A stretch of 64,000 nt of DNA from an uncultured Myxococcales bacterium (GTDB taxonomy: Bacteria; Myxococcota_A; UBA9042; DTJE01). Below, one piece after another: positions 8,699-18,376 of this stretch. The notes under the pieces were generated by a model. It was given only the letters and a program-made list of their open reading frames with translations, made no database searches and was not told the origin of the DNA. The position numbers and the translations under genes were made by a program. The DNA lies in assembly GCA_937975765.1 (NCBI GenBank), contig CALJUR010000060.1, positions 17,191 through 81,190 of the forward strand. The letters run 5' to 3'. Position 1 is the first letter of the stretch, and the number at the start of each line of letters is the position of its first letter.

Positions 8699-9649
8699 CT
8701 ATCCTTCCAGTCCCTTCAGGTCGTCGGCGTCCTCGGCCTCGTCCCCGGCCGGCGCCGCGGACTCCTCGGCCTTCTGGCCGCCCTTCCACTGGAGGTCGGC
8801 CAGCGGGAACTCCTCGAACATGCCGGGGCCCAGCGACACGCGCACGGCGTTCCGCAGGATCATCAGTTCCTTGACCTTGCCTTCGCCCTTGGGCGTCGTC
8901 ACCATCGCCCCGACCTTCGGGAAGGCCTTCTGCATCTCGCAGTAGCAGGGGTGCTCGTAGGCCAGGCAGCACATCAGCCGCCCGCACAGCCCCGACACCT
9001 TCTGCGGGTTCGGCACCAGGCCCTGCACCTTCGCCATCCGGATCGTCACGGCGGTGAAGTCGCGCAGGAACGACGCGCAGCACAGCGGCAGCCCGCAGGG
9101 GCCCAGCCCGCCCGTGCACCGCGCCTCGTCGCGCACGCCGATCTGCCGCAGCTCGATGCGGGCGTGCATCGCGGTCGCCAGGTCGCGCACCAGGCCGCGG
9201 AAGTCCACGCGCCCCGGCGCGGTGAACGAGAACAGCACGCGCCCGTCCTGCAGCACCTCGACGTCCGACAGGTGCATGTCCAGGTCGTGCCTGCGGACCA
9301 GGTCCACGAACGCGACCCTCGCCTCCTGCTCGCGCGCCTCGGCCCGGGCCAGCAGGTTCCCGGCCTCGGCCGGCTGGATCCTCCTCACCACCCGCACGTA
9401 GCCGTCCGCCTGCAGCGTGGTGCGGCTGGACGCCTGCAGCGCCGTGGCCAGCAGGTCGCCGCGGTCGGTGCGGACCAGCAGCACGTCGCCCTCGAAGAAC
9501 CGGGTGTCGTCGGATCCCACCAGGAAACGACGGCCCGAGCGGGGGCGCGCGGCCCATCCCGCCTCGACGACGCGCAGGCTGGAACCCGGCAGCACCGACG
9601 CCCGGCCGGTCTCGTGCGGATCGGGGGTCTTCTGGGAATCGCTGGACAT
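8699..9649 (-). CDS. ricT: PSP1/RicT (YaaT-like) protein
   Basis: 316 aa. The PSP1 domain spans roughly residues 80-270 with the family's Cys cluster: RCTGGLGPCGLPLCC, CGRLMCCLAYE and CYCEMQKAFP. In Bacillus, RicT joins RicA and RicF in an Fe-S complex that affects RNase Y activity. In many bacteria ricT lies beside holB, metG and tatD, and tatD follows directly here. The acidic, Ala/Glu-rich C-terminal 35 residues are lineage-specific. It starts 7 bases after the upstream PEGA gene, so an operon is likely. Confidence 0.9.
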   Translation of the reverse strand: MSSDSQKTPDPHETGRASVLPGSSLRVVEAGWAARPRSGRRFLVGSDDTRFFEGDVLLVRTDRGDLLATALQASSRTTLQADGYVRVVRRIQPAEAGNLLARAEAREQEARVAFVDLVRRHDLDMHLSDVEVLQDGRVLFSFTAPGRVDFRGLVRDLATAMHARIELRQIGVRDEARCTGGLGPCGLPLCCASFLRDFTAVTIRMAKVQGLVPNPQKVSGLCGRLMCCLAYEHPCYCEMQKAFPKVGAMVTTPKGEGKVKELMILRNAVRVSLGPGMFEEFPLADLQWKGGQKAEESAAPAGDEAEDADDLKGLEG

Positions 9650-9656
9650 GGCTCTC

Positions 9657-10490
9657 CTACTGGACCTTCCGGGACGACCCGGCGTCGGTGGGCTGCTGGA
9701 TGGCCTCCAGGGTGGCCTGGACGACCTTCGTCTTGTCCCGCTCGACCTGCACGTTGCGCACCCAGGACTCGTACCCGGCCTTCTCCAGGCGCAGGAAGTG
9801 CTTGCGGGTTTCCAGCTTCATCTTCGGGACCGGGGTCTCGCCGACCAGCGCGTCGTCCATGTAGACCTTGACGCCCTCCGCCGGCACCGTCTCCACCTGG
9901 ACCCAGCCGTACGTCAGCTTCCGGTCCAGGGAGACGTCCACCTCGGCCTCCTTCCCCTCGTCGATCGTGACCTCCCGCGTCGCGTCCTCGAAGTCGGGAC
10001 AGCGGCACGACAGGCCCACGCGGTACGTCCCGACGGGCACCTTCAACTGCGTCACCGGGGTGCGGGCCTGGAGGATCCCGTCCAGCGACACCTCGACGCC
10101 CTTCGGCTCGGTCCGCACCGTCAGCATCCCGACCCCCGGCCGGGCCTCGCACGCGGCAATCGCGGCGTTCGCCTGCCGGTCGTCGGCGGTCCCGGGCGAC
10201 AGGAACAGGAACCCCCGGAAGTACAGCAGCGTCTCCCGGCACTTCTTCATGCGCTGGGCGACGCTGCCCGCGTTGAAGTACGCGTCGATCCCGATCGGGT
10301 CGGCCTTCACCGCGTCCCGGAACGCCTCCAGCGCCTTCGGCAGGTTCCGGGCCCGGACCATGCGAGCCCCCCGCATCAGGTGATCGCCGTAGCCCTCCTC
10401 GGCGCCCGCCGGGACCGCCGTCATCGCGCCGGCGACGGCGGCAGCCGCGAACAGGACCGGCATCGCAGCGGACTTCCAGGGTTGCCGCAT
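9657..10490 (-). CDS. Exported TPR-like / PEGA-domain protein
   Basis: 277 aa. ATG at 10490, whose GGAGGTGAC ribosome site contains the stop codon of the protease gene upstream, so the two are translationally coupled. Signal peptide 1-30; a short TPR-like helical region (about 32-105, LPKALEAFRDAVKADP); then two PEGA-like repeats (about 118-185, and 190-260 with VKVYMDDALVGETPVP). It resembles periplasmic scaffold proteins that couple TPR and PEGA units. No enzyme motif. I infer a cell-envelope partner of the neighbouring S41 protease. Confidence 0.8.
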   Translation of the reverse strand: MRQPWKSAAMPVLFAAAAVAGAMTAVPAGAEEGYGDHLMRGARMVRARNLPKALEAFRDAVKADPIGIDAYFNAGSVAQRMKKCRETLLYFRGFLFLSPGTADDRQANAAIAACEARPGVGMLTVRTEPKGVEVSLDGILQARTPVTQLKVPVGTYRVGLSCRCPDFEDATREVTIDEGKEAEVDVSLDRKLTYGWVQVETVPAEGVKVYMDDALVGETPVPKMKLETRKHFLRLEKAGYESWVRNVQVERDKTKVVQATLEAIQQPTDAGSSRKVQ

Positions 10491-10492
10491 GG

Positions 10493-13400
10493 TCACCTCC
10501 CGTCGGCACGGGGTGCGACCGGAGGGGAAGGGGGCGCCGCGGGGGCCGCCCGGAACCGCGTGAACCTCCTCACGGCGCTGCGGTCCTTTCCCTCGATCGC
10601 GAAGACGGCCAGGTCGTTCCGGCCCTCCACCAGCGGGATCGTCGCGTCCAGGTCCACCACGCCCTCGGTGGTCGGCCCCTTCCGCGTCCAGAAGTACACC
10701 TTGTCGTTGCCCCGGAAGATCAGGACCTTGCGTCGCGCCTCGCCGGCGTGCCCGACGAACCTCGCGGTGCCGATCAGGCGCAGCCGGGGCTTGCCGTCTG
10801 CCGACGCCGGGGCGTCCTCCAGCCGGACGTCCAGCCCCGGGACCACGTTCTGCACGTTCGGCGAAAGGGGCAGCGTCGAGAAGCGGACCGCCGTCTCGAC
10901 GGGCTCCGCGTCCTCGGACCGCACGAACGCGAACCGGCCGTCCTCGACCTCCACCCTCCACCAGTCGCCCACCCGGCCATCGGACCGCAGGTGGAAGCCG
11001 GCCGGGACGAAGAACAGTTCCGGCGACTCCCTCGTCGCGGCCGACCGGATCGCGACGCTCTCGCGCAGCACGCGAAGGGCCAGGGGCCGCGGCACGAAGA
11101 CCGGGCCCGCCGTCGCGGCCACCGGGATCGCCACGTCCTCCGACAGGAACTCCCGCAGCGACAGGTCCAGGATGCCCACTTCCAGCGTCGGCGGCGTCGC
11201 GCCGGGCGCGTGCTTCAACTCGATCTTGAACCGGGCCTGGGCCGAGCGTCCCGGCGGCAGCCCGTCGGCCAGCGTGTGCCGGCCCTCGCGGACGTAGATG
11301 CCGTCCTGGCCCGACTTGTTCCGCAGCGTGACCAGCAGCTTGCGCGCGGCGCCCTCGCCGTCGTTGCGCAGGTCCACCAGCAGCGTGGCCGTCTCGCCGA
11401 CGTTCAGGATCCCGTCCCCGTTTCCCGCCGCGTCGATCACCTGCACGCCCCACGCGAACCTCGGGCGAGGCAGGGCCCGGGTGGCCACCGTCACCGGGTC
11501 GGGGGCCGTCGCCTCGGACTCGCCCAGGAACAGGTGGAACGACACGCGGTCGACGCGGTCCCACGACTCGGCCGGGATCTTCACCGGAACCTCGCGGGTC
11601 ACCGACGCGCCGGGTTCCAGCCGCCCGAAGACGAATTCGCGCCCGTCCAGCACCGGGAACTCCGACTCGGTCACCGCACGCACGCGGTACAGCGGGTCCG
11701 GGCCGGGGTTCTTCGCGACCATCCGCAGGGTGACCTTCTGGCCCGGCGTCAGCGGCTGGGCCCCCTCGATCGCCCACGAGACCTTCACCGGCGCACCGGG
11801 GCGCCTGGGGCCGTCGGACCAGTCGATTCCCAGGGTCGCCAGCCGCGCGACCATCCTCGCGTCCTGTTCCGCCGACCACGCATCCAGCTGGGCCGTCGAA
11901 TCGGCCAGCGCACGGCCCCGCACCGGCAGGCTGCCCGCCTTCAGCAGGGCCTGCGCCAGGTCGATCGCGGCATCGCGATGGAAGGCCTCGTCGTCGCGCA
12001 GCGGCACGTCCTCGGGGTCGTCCTCGTTGCGCTCCGGCAGGGCCTCGTCCGTGGACAGGTGCCGGATCCGCCGCGCCGGCTGGTCGTGTGCCGCCTTGCC
12101 GAAGGCCTCCAGCAGGCGCTTCGGGTCGCGGTCGCGCCGGTCCTCGTCCCCGTTCCCCAGGACCACCGCCTCCGCGGTCGCCGTCGCGGGGATCAGTTCG
12201 ATGTCCGGGGCGACGCCGATGCCCTGGATCGAGATGTCGCCGGGGGTCAGGTACTGCGCGACCGTCAACTTCAGCGCGCCGTCCCCGACCTCGTACATCA
12301 CCTGCACCGTGCCCTTGCCGAACGTGGTCGTGCCGATCAGCGGGGCCCGGTCGTCGTTCTTCAGCGCCCCGGCCACGATCTCCGCCGCGCTGGCGCTGCC
12401 GCCGTCCACCAGGACCACCACCGGCAGGCCCGCGAACGGCGCCCGCCCGTCGGCCTCGTAGTCCTGGCGCATCCGCTTGCCCTCGCCCTCCGTGACGACG
12501 AGGGTGCCCTTCTGGATGAACAGGTTCGACACCTCGACCGACTGCTCCAGCAGGCCGCCGGGATTCTGGCGGAGGTCCAGCACCAGGCCCTTCAGCGAAC
12601 CGCGGGACTTCAGCTCGGCCAGGTGCTTCCGGACCTGCTCGGCGGTGTCCTCCTGGAAGTTCCGGATCCGCGCGTACCCGATGCCGTCGCCCAGCGCCTC
12701 GCTGGTGACGCTGCGGACGTGGATCTCCGCGCGTTCCATCGTGATGGAGCGCGGCTCGGTCCACTCCTTGCGCGCGACCAGCACCGTCACCTTCGTCCCC
12801 GGCTCGCCGCGCAGCTTGGACACGGCGTCCGTCAGCGACATGTTGACCGCCGACTCGTCGCCGATCTGCAGGATCTGGTCCGCGGACTTCAGGCCGGCCC
12901 GGAACGCCGGGGTGTCGGGCATCACCGACACCAGCGTGATCAGCCCGCGCCGCGTGGAGATGACGATCCCCAGGCCGCCGAAACGGCCCTGGGTGTCCAG
13001 TTGCATCTCCTGGTAGGCCTCGGGCGTCAGGTAGACGGAGTGCTCGTCCAGGGGCGTCAGCATGCCGTTGATGGCGGCGTACTCGACCTCGTCGCCCTTC
13101 ACGTCCGACGGCAGGTGCGCCGCGACGAACTCGAAGATGTCCAGCAGGCGCCAGTTCATCTCGTACAGGTCCGACACGCCGCCGACGTCGAAGGTTCGGA
13201 TGTGGTCGCCGACGCGCACCTCGACCGACTTCGCCTGCAGGGGGTCGTCCTTGTCCGGGGTGACCATCAGGTCCGGCACGGCATTCTCGGCGCCGCGCAG
13301 GGCACCCATCAGCAGGGCCGCGGGCTTGACGCGCTGGGGCACCACGTAGTTCGTGCGGATGTACCCGATGCAGCGGGTCAGCAGGCGCAGCCGGGACAGG

Positions 13401-13588
13401 TCCGACGAGCGCCGTTCCCCGGCCTCGGCCGCCGGGCTGCCCAGCTTGTCCAGCAGGGGGGAGCGTCCCCCCAGGTCGGCGGTCGTGACGACCCAGCCCA
13501 CCAGCACGGCAGAGACGGCCACCACCAGCAGGCGCAACGCCCGCCGCAATCCCCCGTCACCACCGCCGCTTTCCGCCAGACGACGCAT
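10493..13588 (-). CDS. S41 (CtpA/Prc-type) carboxy-terminal processing protease, extended
   Basis: 1031 aa from ATG at 13588. One N-terminal membrane anchor (about 16-36) puts the rest in the periplasm. A PDZ domain sits around residues 195-275 (GGLGIVI). The S41 protease core spans about 300-475, with the Ser in GGSASAAE (Ser400) and Lys425 in FGKG, the 25-residue spacing of CtpA dyads. Residues beyond about 560 form an unusually long C-terminal half of beta-rich modules, including a CARDB-like segment (about 660-780, LNVGETATLLVDLRN) and an SH3-like segment (about 820-880, GDWWRVEVEDGRFAFV). Typical CtpA proteins are 400-500 aa. The family trims envelope proteins. The extension is probably a substrate or cell-wall targeting module. 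Confidence 0.9.
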   Translation of the reverse strand: MRRLAESGGGDGGLRRALRLLVVAVSAVLVGWVVTTADLGGRSPLLDKLGSPAAEAGERRSSDLSRLRLLTRCIGYIRTNYVVPQRVKPAALLMGALRGAENAVPDLMVTPDKDDPLQAKSVEVRVGDHIRTFDVGGVSDLYEMNWRLLDIFEFVAAHLPSDVKGDEVEYAAINGMLTPLDEHSVYLTPEAYQEMQLDTQGRFGGLGIVISTRRGLITLVSVMPDTPAFRAGLKSADQILQIGDESAVNMSLTDAVSKLRGEPGTKVTVLVARKEWTEPRSITMERAEIHVRSVTSEALGDGIGYARIRNFQEDTAEQVRKHLAELKSRGSLKGLVLDLRQNPGGLLEQSVEVSNLFIQKGTLVVTEGEGKRMRQDYEADGRAPFAGLPVVVLVDGGSASAAEIVAGALKNDDRAPLIGTTTFGKGTVQVMYEVGDGALKLTVAQYLTPGDISIQGIGVAPDIELIPATATAEAVVLGNGDEDRRDRDPKRLLEAFGKAAHDQPARRIRHLSTDEALPERNEDDPEDVPLRDDEAFHRDAAIDLAQALLKAGSLPVRGRALADSTAQLDAWSAEQDARMVARLATLGIDWSDGPRRPGAPVKVSWAIEGAQPLTPGQKVTLRMVAKNPGPDPLYRVRAVTESEFPVLDGREFVFGRLEPGASVTREVPVKIPAESWDRVDRVSFHLFLGESEATAPDPVTVATRALPRPRFAWGVQVIDAAGNGDGILNVGETATLLVDLRNDGEGAARKLLVTLRNKSGQDGIYVREGRHTLADGLPPGRSAQARFKIELKHAPGATPPTLEVGILDLSLREFLSEDVAIPVAATAGPVFVPRPLALRVLRESVAIRSAATRESPELFFVPAGFHLRSDGRVGDWWRVEVEDGRFAFVRSEDAEPVETAVRFSTLPLSPNVQNVVPGLDVRLEDAPASADGKPRLRLIGTARFVGHAGEARRKVLIFRGNDKVYFWTRKGPTTEGVVDLDATIPLVEGRNDLAVFAIEGKDRSAVRRFTRFRAAPAAPPSPPVAPRADGR

Positions 13589-13594
13589 CGCCGA

Positions 13595-13623
13595 AGGATA
13601 CCTCAGGGGGCCCTCAGCCGCAA
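13595..13623 (-). promoter_or_regulatory. Possible promoter placing transcription start at the protease ATG
   Basis: Minus strand TTGCGG (13618-13623) and TATCCT (13595-13600) are 17 bases apart. Transcription would begin close to 13588, the ATG itself. If real, the mRNA is leaderless, which would explain why no ribosome site sits at the usual spacing. Confidence 0.35.
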
Positions 13624-13747
13624 GCGGGAAGCGGGGAAGCGAGTCCTCGCGCGACGGGCGCATGCCGGCCCGGACGGGACCGGGACCGCCCGCCACCGGG
13701 GGCCGGGGGGCCGGGGGACCGGGGCAGGAAGCCCCCTTCCGACATCA

Positions 13748-13775
13748 TTGCATCGACGTTGCAAACCGGTAAGAT
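13748..13775 (+). promoter_or_regulatory. Possible promoter for the Ig-like lipoprotein
   Basis: TTGCAT (13748-13753) and TAAGAT (13770-13775) are separated by 16 bases, about 40 bases upstream of the ATG at 13816. Confidence 0.4.
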
Positions 13776-13815
13776 AACCCCGTTCCGTTTCCCGACGTCC
13801 TTTCCGAGGTGGAAC

Positions 13816-16797
13816 ATGCGCAAGACCCTGCTGTTCGCGGGCCTCATCGCCCTGGCCGTCTCCGCGTGCGAGGGCGGCGGCAAGATCGACAACCCCGACG
13901 CGACCGGCCCCGACTTCGGGGACGCCACCGCCTACGCGGTCGAGACCCAGGTCTCCACCGACACCGTGGAGGCCGGCGGTTCCGTCACGGTCACGTGCAC
14001 CGTCACGGGCCCCGGGGGCGCCGTGCAGGTGGCCACGCAGGTCACGGTGACGCCGTCGGACGGGGCCGTGGTGGACGGCACCCAGGTCTCCTTCACGAAG
14101 GCGGGGGCCTTCCAGGTGGCCTGCGAGGCGCCCGGAATCCCCGCGGTGGACGACACCCCGGCGACGGTGAACGTCGAGGCCGGGCGCCCGGACACGATCG
14201 ACACCAGCGTCGCGCCGGCCACGATCGCGGCGGGCGACCAGGCGACCGCGACCTGCACCGCGAAGGACGCCCAGGGCAACCCCGCGCAGGGCTCGATCGA
14301 GTTGAAGGTCACCCCGTCGGAAGGCGTGACCGTGACGACCGGCACCTCGGCGGGCACCTTCGTCCTGGAGGGCAGGACGGCGGGCGAGTACAAGGTCGCC
14401 TGCGCCCTGGTGGGCGGCATCAGCGACGCCTCCCCGGCGACGCTGACCGTGACCGCCGGCATCCTGGCGAAGGTCGTCACGGTGCTGGACGGCGACACGA
14501 TGACCGCCGGCGACACGATGGGCGGCCATTGCACGGCGCAGGACGCGTTCGGCAACGAGGTCGCCGGCGTCGCGTTCACGGTCGAGGCCCCGGCCGAGTT
14601 GACCGTCGTCAATTCGACGCTGGGCTTCACGCTGGAGGGCACGAAGGCCGGCACGTACGACGTGACCTGCAAGCCGGCCGACGGCGCGCCGATCCCGCTG
14701 GAGAAGGACACCCTGTCGATCGTCGCGGGCCCGTCCGTGGGCATCGCGCTGAAGCTGGTCCCGGCCAAGCCGGCCTACCAGGTGGGCAACCAGGTGAAGG
14801 TGGGCTTCGACCTGGTGGACGCCTACGGGAACCCGATCCCGGGCGGCGCCATCACGGACCCGACCGTCACGCCGACCGAGGGCATCACCCAGATCTCGGC
14901 CGACCAGTTCCAGTTCGACCAGGAGGGCGAGTACGTCTTCCACGCCTGCGACGCCACGAACGCCGCCATCTGCGACGACGTCACGGGCTGGTGCGACGGC
15001 TCCGCGCCGATGCTGACGATCACCTACCCCGAGCGCGGCGCCACCCTCGACGGCGAGCGGCGCGTCGTGGTGACGGGCACCGTCAGCGAGGCCACCAGCC
15101 AGGTCGCGTCGCTGACGATCAACGGCCAGGTCGTGTCGGTGAACGTCGACGGCAGTTTCGCCTTCCCGATGGTGCCGGACCAGGGCCTGAACCTGATCGA
15201 CGCCATGGTTGCGGACACGTTCGGCAACGAGTTCCGCACCCTGCGGTCGTACCTGTACAGCAACTACTGGAACCCGATGGACCAGCCGGACCCGCTGGCC
15301 TCGCTGGTGCCGAAGGCGGTCAAGGCGTACCTGGACGACACGCTGTTCTGGCAGGAGGACCCGACCGACCAGGCGACGATCTCCGCGATCCTCGAGACGG
15401 CGGTCGCCGGCCTGGACCTGAAGGCCCTGATGCCGAACCCGGTGACCTCGGTGTCCCAGGAGATCCTGTGGACGACCTGCTCTTACGACGTCTACATCGA
15501 TTCGATCACCTTCGGCCCCCCCGACGTGAAGATCGACACGGTGATGGGCGGCCTGACCATCAACATCGTGATCCCGGACCTGAAGGTGGACCTGCAACTG
15601 ATCCGGACGGACGGCGACTGGCGGTGCCCGGCCGACCAGAAGGGCACGGCGACGGCCACGAAGGTCGTCCTGGACACCACGGTCCAGATGAACGTGCACC
15701 CCGACACGCACCAGGTCCTGATGACCGCGTCCGAGGCCACCCTGAACCTGGAGGGCTTCGACATCGAGATCGACAACTGGTTCTACAACCTGCTGGTCGG
15801 GCTGCTGAAGGGGACGCTGGAGAACCTGCTGAAGGACCAGGTGCAGGAACTGCTGGTCGACCAGATCAACGCGCTGCCCGAGAAGATCAACGAACTGCTG
15901 GCCAAGCCGTTCGAGGTGACCGTGCCGGAACTGATCCCCGGCATGAACGCGGTGACGCTGCGGATCTCGCTGCAGCCGCAGTCGATCAACTTCGACACCA
16001 ACGGCGGCGCGGTCGACCTGAACGCGGCCGTCACGTCGGACCACACCATCGACCGCGTCATCCTGGGGTCGATCAGCCGGGCGTCCTGCCTGGCGGACAC
16101 GCCCGAGGCCTTCGGCTTCGACATGGGGAATCCCGAGAAGGTGATGCTGGCGCTGTTCGACGACGCCCTGAACGAGGCGCTGTACTCGCTGTGGAGCGGC
16201 CGGCTGCTGAACATGCACCTGACCGGGGCGGACCTGGCCGAACTGGTCGACCTGTCCCAGTACGGCGTCGAGATCTCGGACCTGAACACGGCCGCCCTGA
16301 TCCCGCCGATCGTCACGTCCTGCAACCCGAACGGCACGCTGACGATCCAGCTGGGCGACCTGTACCTGGACACCACGATGGTGCTGATGGGCGAGCCCGT
16401 GATCATGCGGGTGTTCCTGTTCCTGGAGGTCGAGGCGCAGTTGTCGCTGGCGGACGACCCCGAGAAGGGCCGCGTCATCGCGATCCAGGTGGTGAACCCG
16501 CCCAGGCTGACGGACATGGACTTCGAGTACCTGGAATCGAACCTGACCGAGCAGGACCTGCGGGACCTGTTCCTGGGCGCGCTGTTCCCGGTGGTGTTCC
16601 AGCAGCTGGAGGACCCCTTCCTGGTGGAGATCCCGTCCTTCAACCTGAAGGGCCTGCTGGGCGAGGACAGCCCGGTCGCGCTGCCGGACAAGGACCTCGT
16701 CATCGTCCCGGAGACCCTGGGCAACGACAAGGGCTACATCCATTTCGCGGCCGGTCTGGAACTGCACGACCCGGTGGTCGAGCCGCCCGCGGAGTAG
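13816..16797 (+). CDS. Large lipoprotein: Ig-like repeats plus amphipathic C-terminal domain
   Basis: 993 aa. ATG at 13816 follows GAGGTGG and opens a lipobox signal (AVSAC, Cys18). Residues about 35-375 contain four Ig-like units of about 85 residues with repeated cores (GDQATATCTAKDAQGNP, GDTMGGHCTAQDAFGNE), then another beta unit near 410-490 (PERGATLDGERRVVVTGTV). The C-terminal half (about 500-990) alternates long amphipathic helices (NLLVGLLKGTLENLLKDQVQEL) and strands, which reminds me of lipid-binding BPI/TULIP-type folds; that comparison is an inference only. No catalytic motif. It converges on coaX, with about 60 bases between stops. Confidence 0.8.
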   Translation: MRKTLLFAGLIALAVSACEGGGKIDNPDATGPDFGDATAYAVETQVSTDTVEAGGSVTVTCTVTGPGGAVQVATQVTVTPSDGAVVDGTQVSFTKAGAFQVACEAPGIPAVDDTPATVNVEAGRPDTIDTSVAPATIAAGDQATATCTAKDAQGNPAQGSIELKVTPSEGVTVTTGTSAGTFVLEGRTAGEYKVACALVGGISDASPATLTVTAGILAKVVTVLDGDTMTAGDTMGGHCTAQDAFGNEVAGVAFTVEAPAELTVVNSTLGFTLEGTKAGTYDVTCKPADGAPIPLEKDTLSIVAGPSVGIALKLVPAKPAYQVGNQVKVGFDLVDAYGNPIPGGAITDPTVTPTEGITQISADQFQFDQEGEYVFHACDATNAAICDDVTGWCDGSAPMLTITYPERGATLDGERRVVVTGTVSEATSQVASLTINGQVVSVNVDGSFAFPMVPDQGLNLIDAMVADTFGNEFRTLRSYLYSNYWNPMDQPDPLASLVPKAVKAYLDDTLFWQEDPTDQATISAILETAVAGLDLKALMPNPVTSVSQEILWTTCSYDVYIDSITFGPPDVKIDTVMGGLTINIVIPDLKVDLQLIRTDGDWRCPADQKGTATATKVVLDTTVQMNVHPDTHQVLMTASEATLNLEGFDIEIDNWFYNLLVGLLKGTLENLLKDQVQELLVDQINALPEKINELLAKPFEVTVPELIPGMNAVTLRISLQPQSINFDTNGGAVDLNAAVTSDHTIDRVILGSISRASCLADTPEAFGFDMGNPEKVMLALFDDALNEALYSLWSGRLLNMHLTGADLAELVDLSQYGVEISDLNTAALIPPIVTSCNPNGTLTIQLGDLYLDTTMVLMGEPVIMRVFLFLEVEAQLSLADDPEKGRVIAIQVVNPPRLTDMDFEYLESNLTEQDLRDLFLGALFPVVFQQLEDPFLVEIPSFNLKGLLGEDSPVALPDKDLVIVPETLGNDKGYIHFAAGLELHDPVVEPPAE

Positions 16798-16857
16798 GCC
16801 CGCCCCCACCTTCCCCGGCCCCGACGTCCTGGCGGGCATCCTGGAGACGGAAACAGG

Positions 16858-17625
16858 CTAGCGGTTGGCGTCCCGGATCAGGCGCAGCCCCTGCAGCGTC
16901 AGGTCGGGCAGCACCTCGTCGATCGCGGTGGAATCGCCGCACAGCAGCGGGGCCAGGCCGCCGGTGGCCAGCACCCGCACGGTGGGCGCCAGTTCGGCCT
17001 TCATCCGGGCGACCAGCCCCTCCACCATCGACAGGTACCCGTAGAAGGCACCCGACTGGATGCTGTGCACCGTGTCGCGTCCGATCACGGCCTGCGGCCG
17101 CTGGACATCGACGCGGGGCAGCTTGGCGGTCCGCTGGAACAGGGCGTCCAGCGACACGGTCACGCCGGGCACGATGACGCCGCCCAGGTAGTCGCCCGCC
17201 GCCGTCACCGCGTCGAAGGTCGTCGCCGTGCCGAAGTCCACGATGACCAGGTCCGCGTCCGGGTGCCGGGCGTGCCCCGCGACCGCGTTCACGATGCGGT
17301 CGGCACCGACGTCCCGGGGACTGGAGTAGCGCACCCGGATGCCCGTCGGGGTTTCGGGGCCCACGACCAGCGGCCGCACCTTCTGGTACCGCTCGGCCCA
17401 GCCCACGAACACGGTGGTCAGCGGCGGCACGACGCTGGCCAGCACGGCCGAGTCGACCGACGCGGGGTCGATGCCCTCCATGCGCATCAGCCCGTACAGC
17501 AGCACCGCGACCTCGTCGGCCGTGGAGGTACGGTGGCTGGCCAGCCGGAACTGGGTCACCAGCCGGTCGCCGTCGAAGAACCCGATGACCGTGTTCGTGT
17601 TGCCGACGTCAATGGCCGCCAGCAT
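16858..17625 (-). CDS. coaX: Type III pantothenate kinase
   Basis: 255 aa, normal length. It phosphorylates pantothenate, the first step of CoA synthesis. Visible ASKHA-fold motifs: phosphate-1 DVGNTNTVIG (6-15), GADRIVNAVA (about 107-116), VDFGTATTFD (about 128-137) and the ATP-site GGVIVPG (about 149). The family needs a monovalent cation and is insensitive to CoA feedback. The start overlaps the end of birA by 17 bases, giving the coupled order nadC-birA-coaX, an arrangement common in bacteria. Confidence 0.96.
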   Translation of the reverse strand: MLAAIDVGNTNTVIGFFDGDRLVTQFRLASHRTSTADEVAVLLYGLMRMEGIDPASVDSAVLASVVPPLTTVFVGWAERYQKVRPLVVGPETPTGIRVRYSSPRDVGADRIVNAVAGHARHPDADLVIVDFGTATTFDAVTAAGDYLGGVIVPGVTVSLDALFQRTAKLPRVDVQRPQAVIGRDTVHSIQSGAFYGYLSMVEGLVARMKAELAPTVRVLATGGLAPLLCGDSTAIDEVLPDLTLQGLRLIRDANR

Positions 17626-18376
17626 CGTTCACCTCTCCCGTCGAAACCCGGACGAGGCTCCCGTCCGGGACCCGGATCTCCAGTTCGCCCCGGGCCGTGA
17701 TGCCCGCGGGTACCCCCCGCACGTCGCCCACCGCCACCTCCCGCGACCGGTCCAGCCACCGGGAGGCCCGCCCGGGGTCCAGGACCGGGTCGGCAAGGGC
17801 CCCGGCGCAGGCGTCCGCGACCGCCGCCAGCAACCGTTCGCACGCCTCGGCGGCGTCGGCGCCCGACGGCAGGTGCGATGCCAGGTCCGTCGCGATCCCG
17901 CGCAGTTCCGGGGGCAGGTCCGCCGCCAGTTCCAGGTTCAGGCCCATCCCCAGCACCACGAAGCCCTCCGCGGGCTGCGCCTCGGCCAGCAGGCCCGCGA
18001 CCTTCCGGCCGCCCAGCAGCACGTCGTTCGGCCACTTCATCCGCACGCCGGCGATCCCCGACGCGTCCAGCGCCTCGGCCAGGGCCGTGCCGGCCACCAC
18101 GGCCAGCGCGGGCCACCGCTCGGGGGACGCCCGGGGCCGCAGCACCAGGCTGGCGTACAACCCGCCGGCGGGCGAGTGCCAGGCCCGCCCGACGCGCCCG
18201 CGACCCGCCGTCTGGGACGCCGCCAGGACCAGCGTCCCGGAGGGGGCGCCGCCGCGGGCCAGCGCCGCTGCCTCGTCCTGCGTGCTCCCGACGGTGCCGA
18301 AGACCAGGATGCGGCGGATCGACGCCGTCCGCCCGGCCAGGCGGGAGGCGATGGCCGGCAGGTCAGGCGCCGGCAT
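17609..18376 (-). CDS. birA: Biotin--protein ligase (class I, no DNA-binding domain)
   Basis: 255 aa from ATG at 18376, chosen for its GGTGGAG ribosome site. It attaches biotin to acetyl-CoA carboxylase carrier protein through biotinyl-AMP. Motifs: GSTQDEA (about 30-36), QTAGRGRVGRAWHSPAGGLY (about 55-74) and KWPNDVLLGGRKVAGLL (about 113-129). The N-terminal winged helix of repressor-type BirA is absent, so it should not regulate biotin genes. The first codons overlap the 3' end of nadC. Confidence 0.95.
   Translation of the reverse strand: MPAPDLPAIASRLAGRTASIRRILVFGTVGSTQDEAAALARGGAPSGTLVLAASQTAGRGRVGRAWHSPAGGLYASLVLRPRASPERWPALAVVAGTALAEALDASGIAGVRMKWPNDVLLGGRKVAGLLAEAQPAEGFVVLGMGLNLELAADLPPELRGIATDLASHLPSGADAAEACERLLAAVADACAGALADPVLDPGRASRWLDRSREVAVGDVRGVPAGITARGELEIRVPDGSLVRVSTGEVNDAGGH

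Noticed and set aside
13603..16839. 1078-codon minus-strand frame opposite the Ig-like lipoprotein
   Set aside because: Antisense shadow; the plus strand has a lipobox, ribosome site and real domains.
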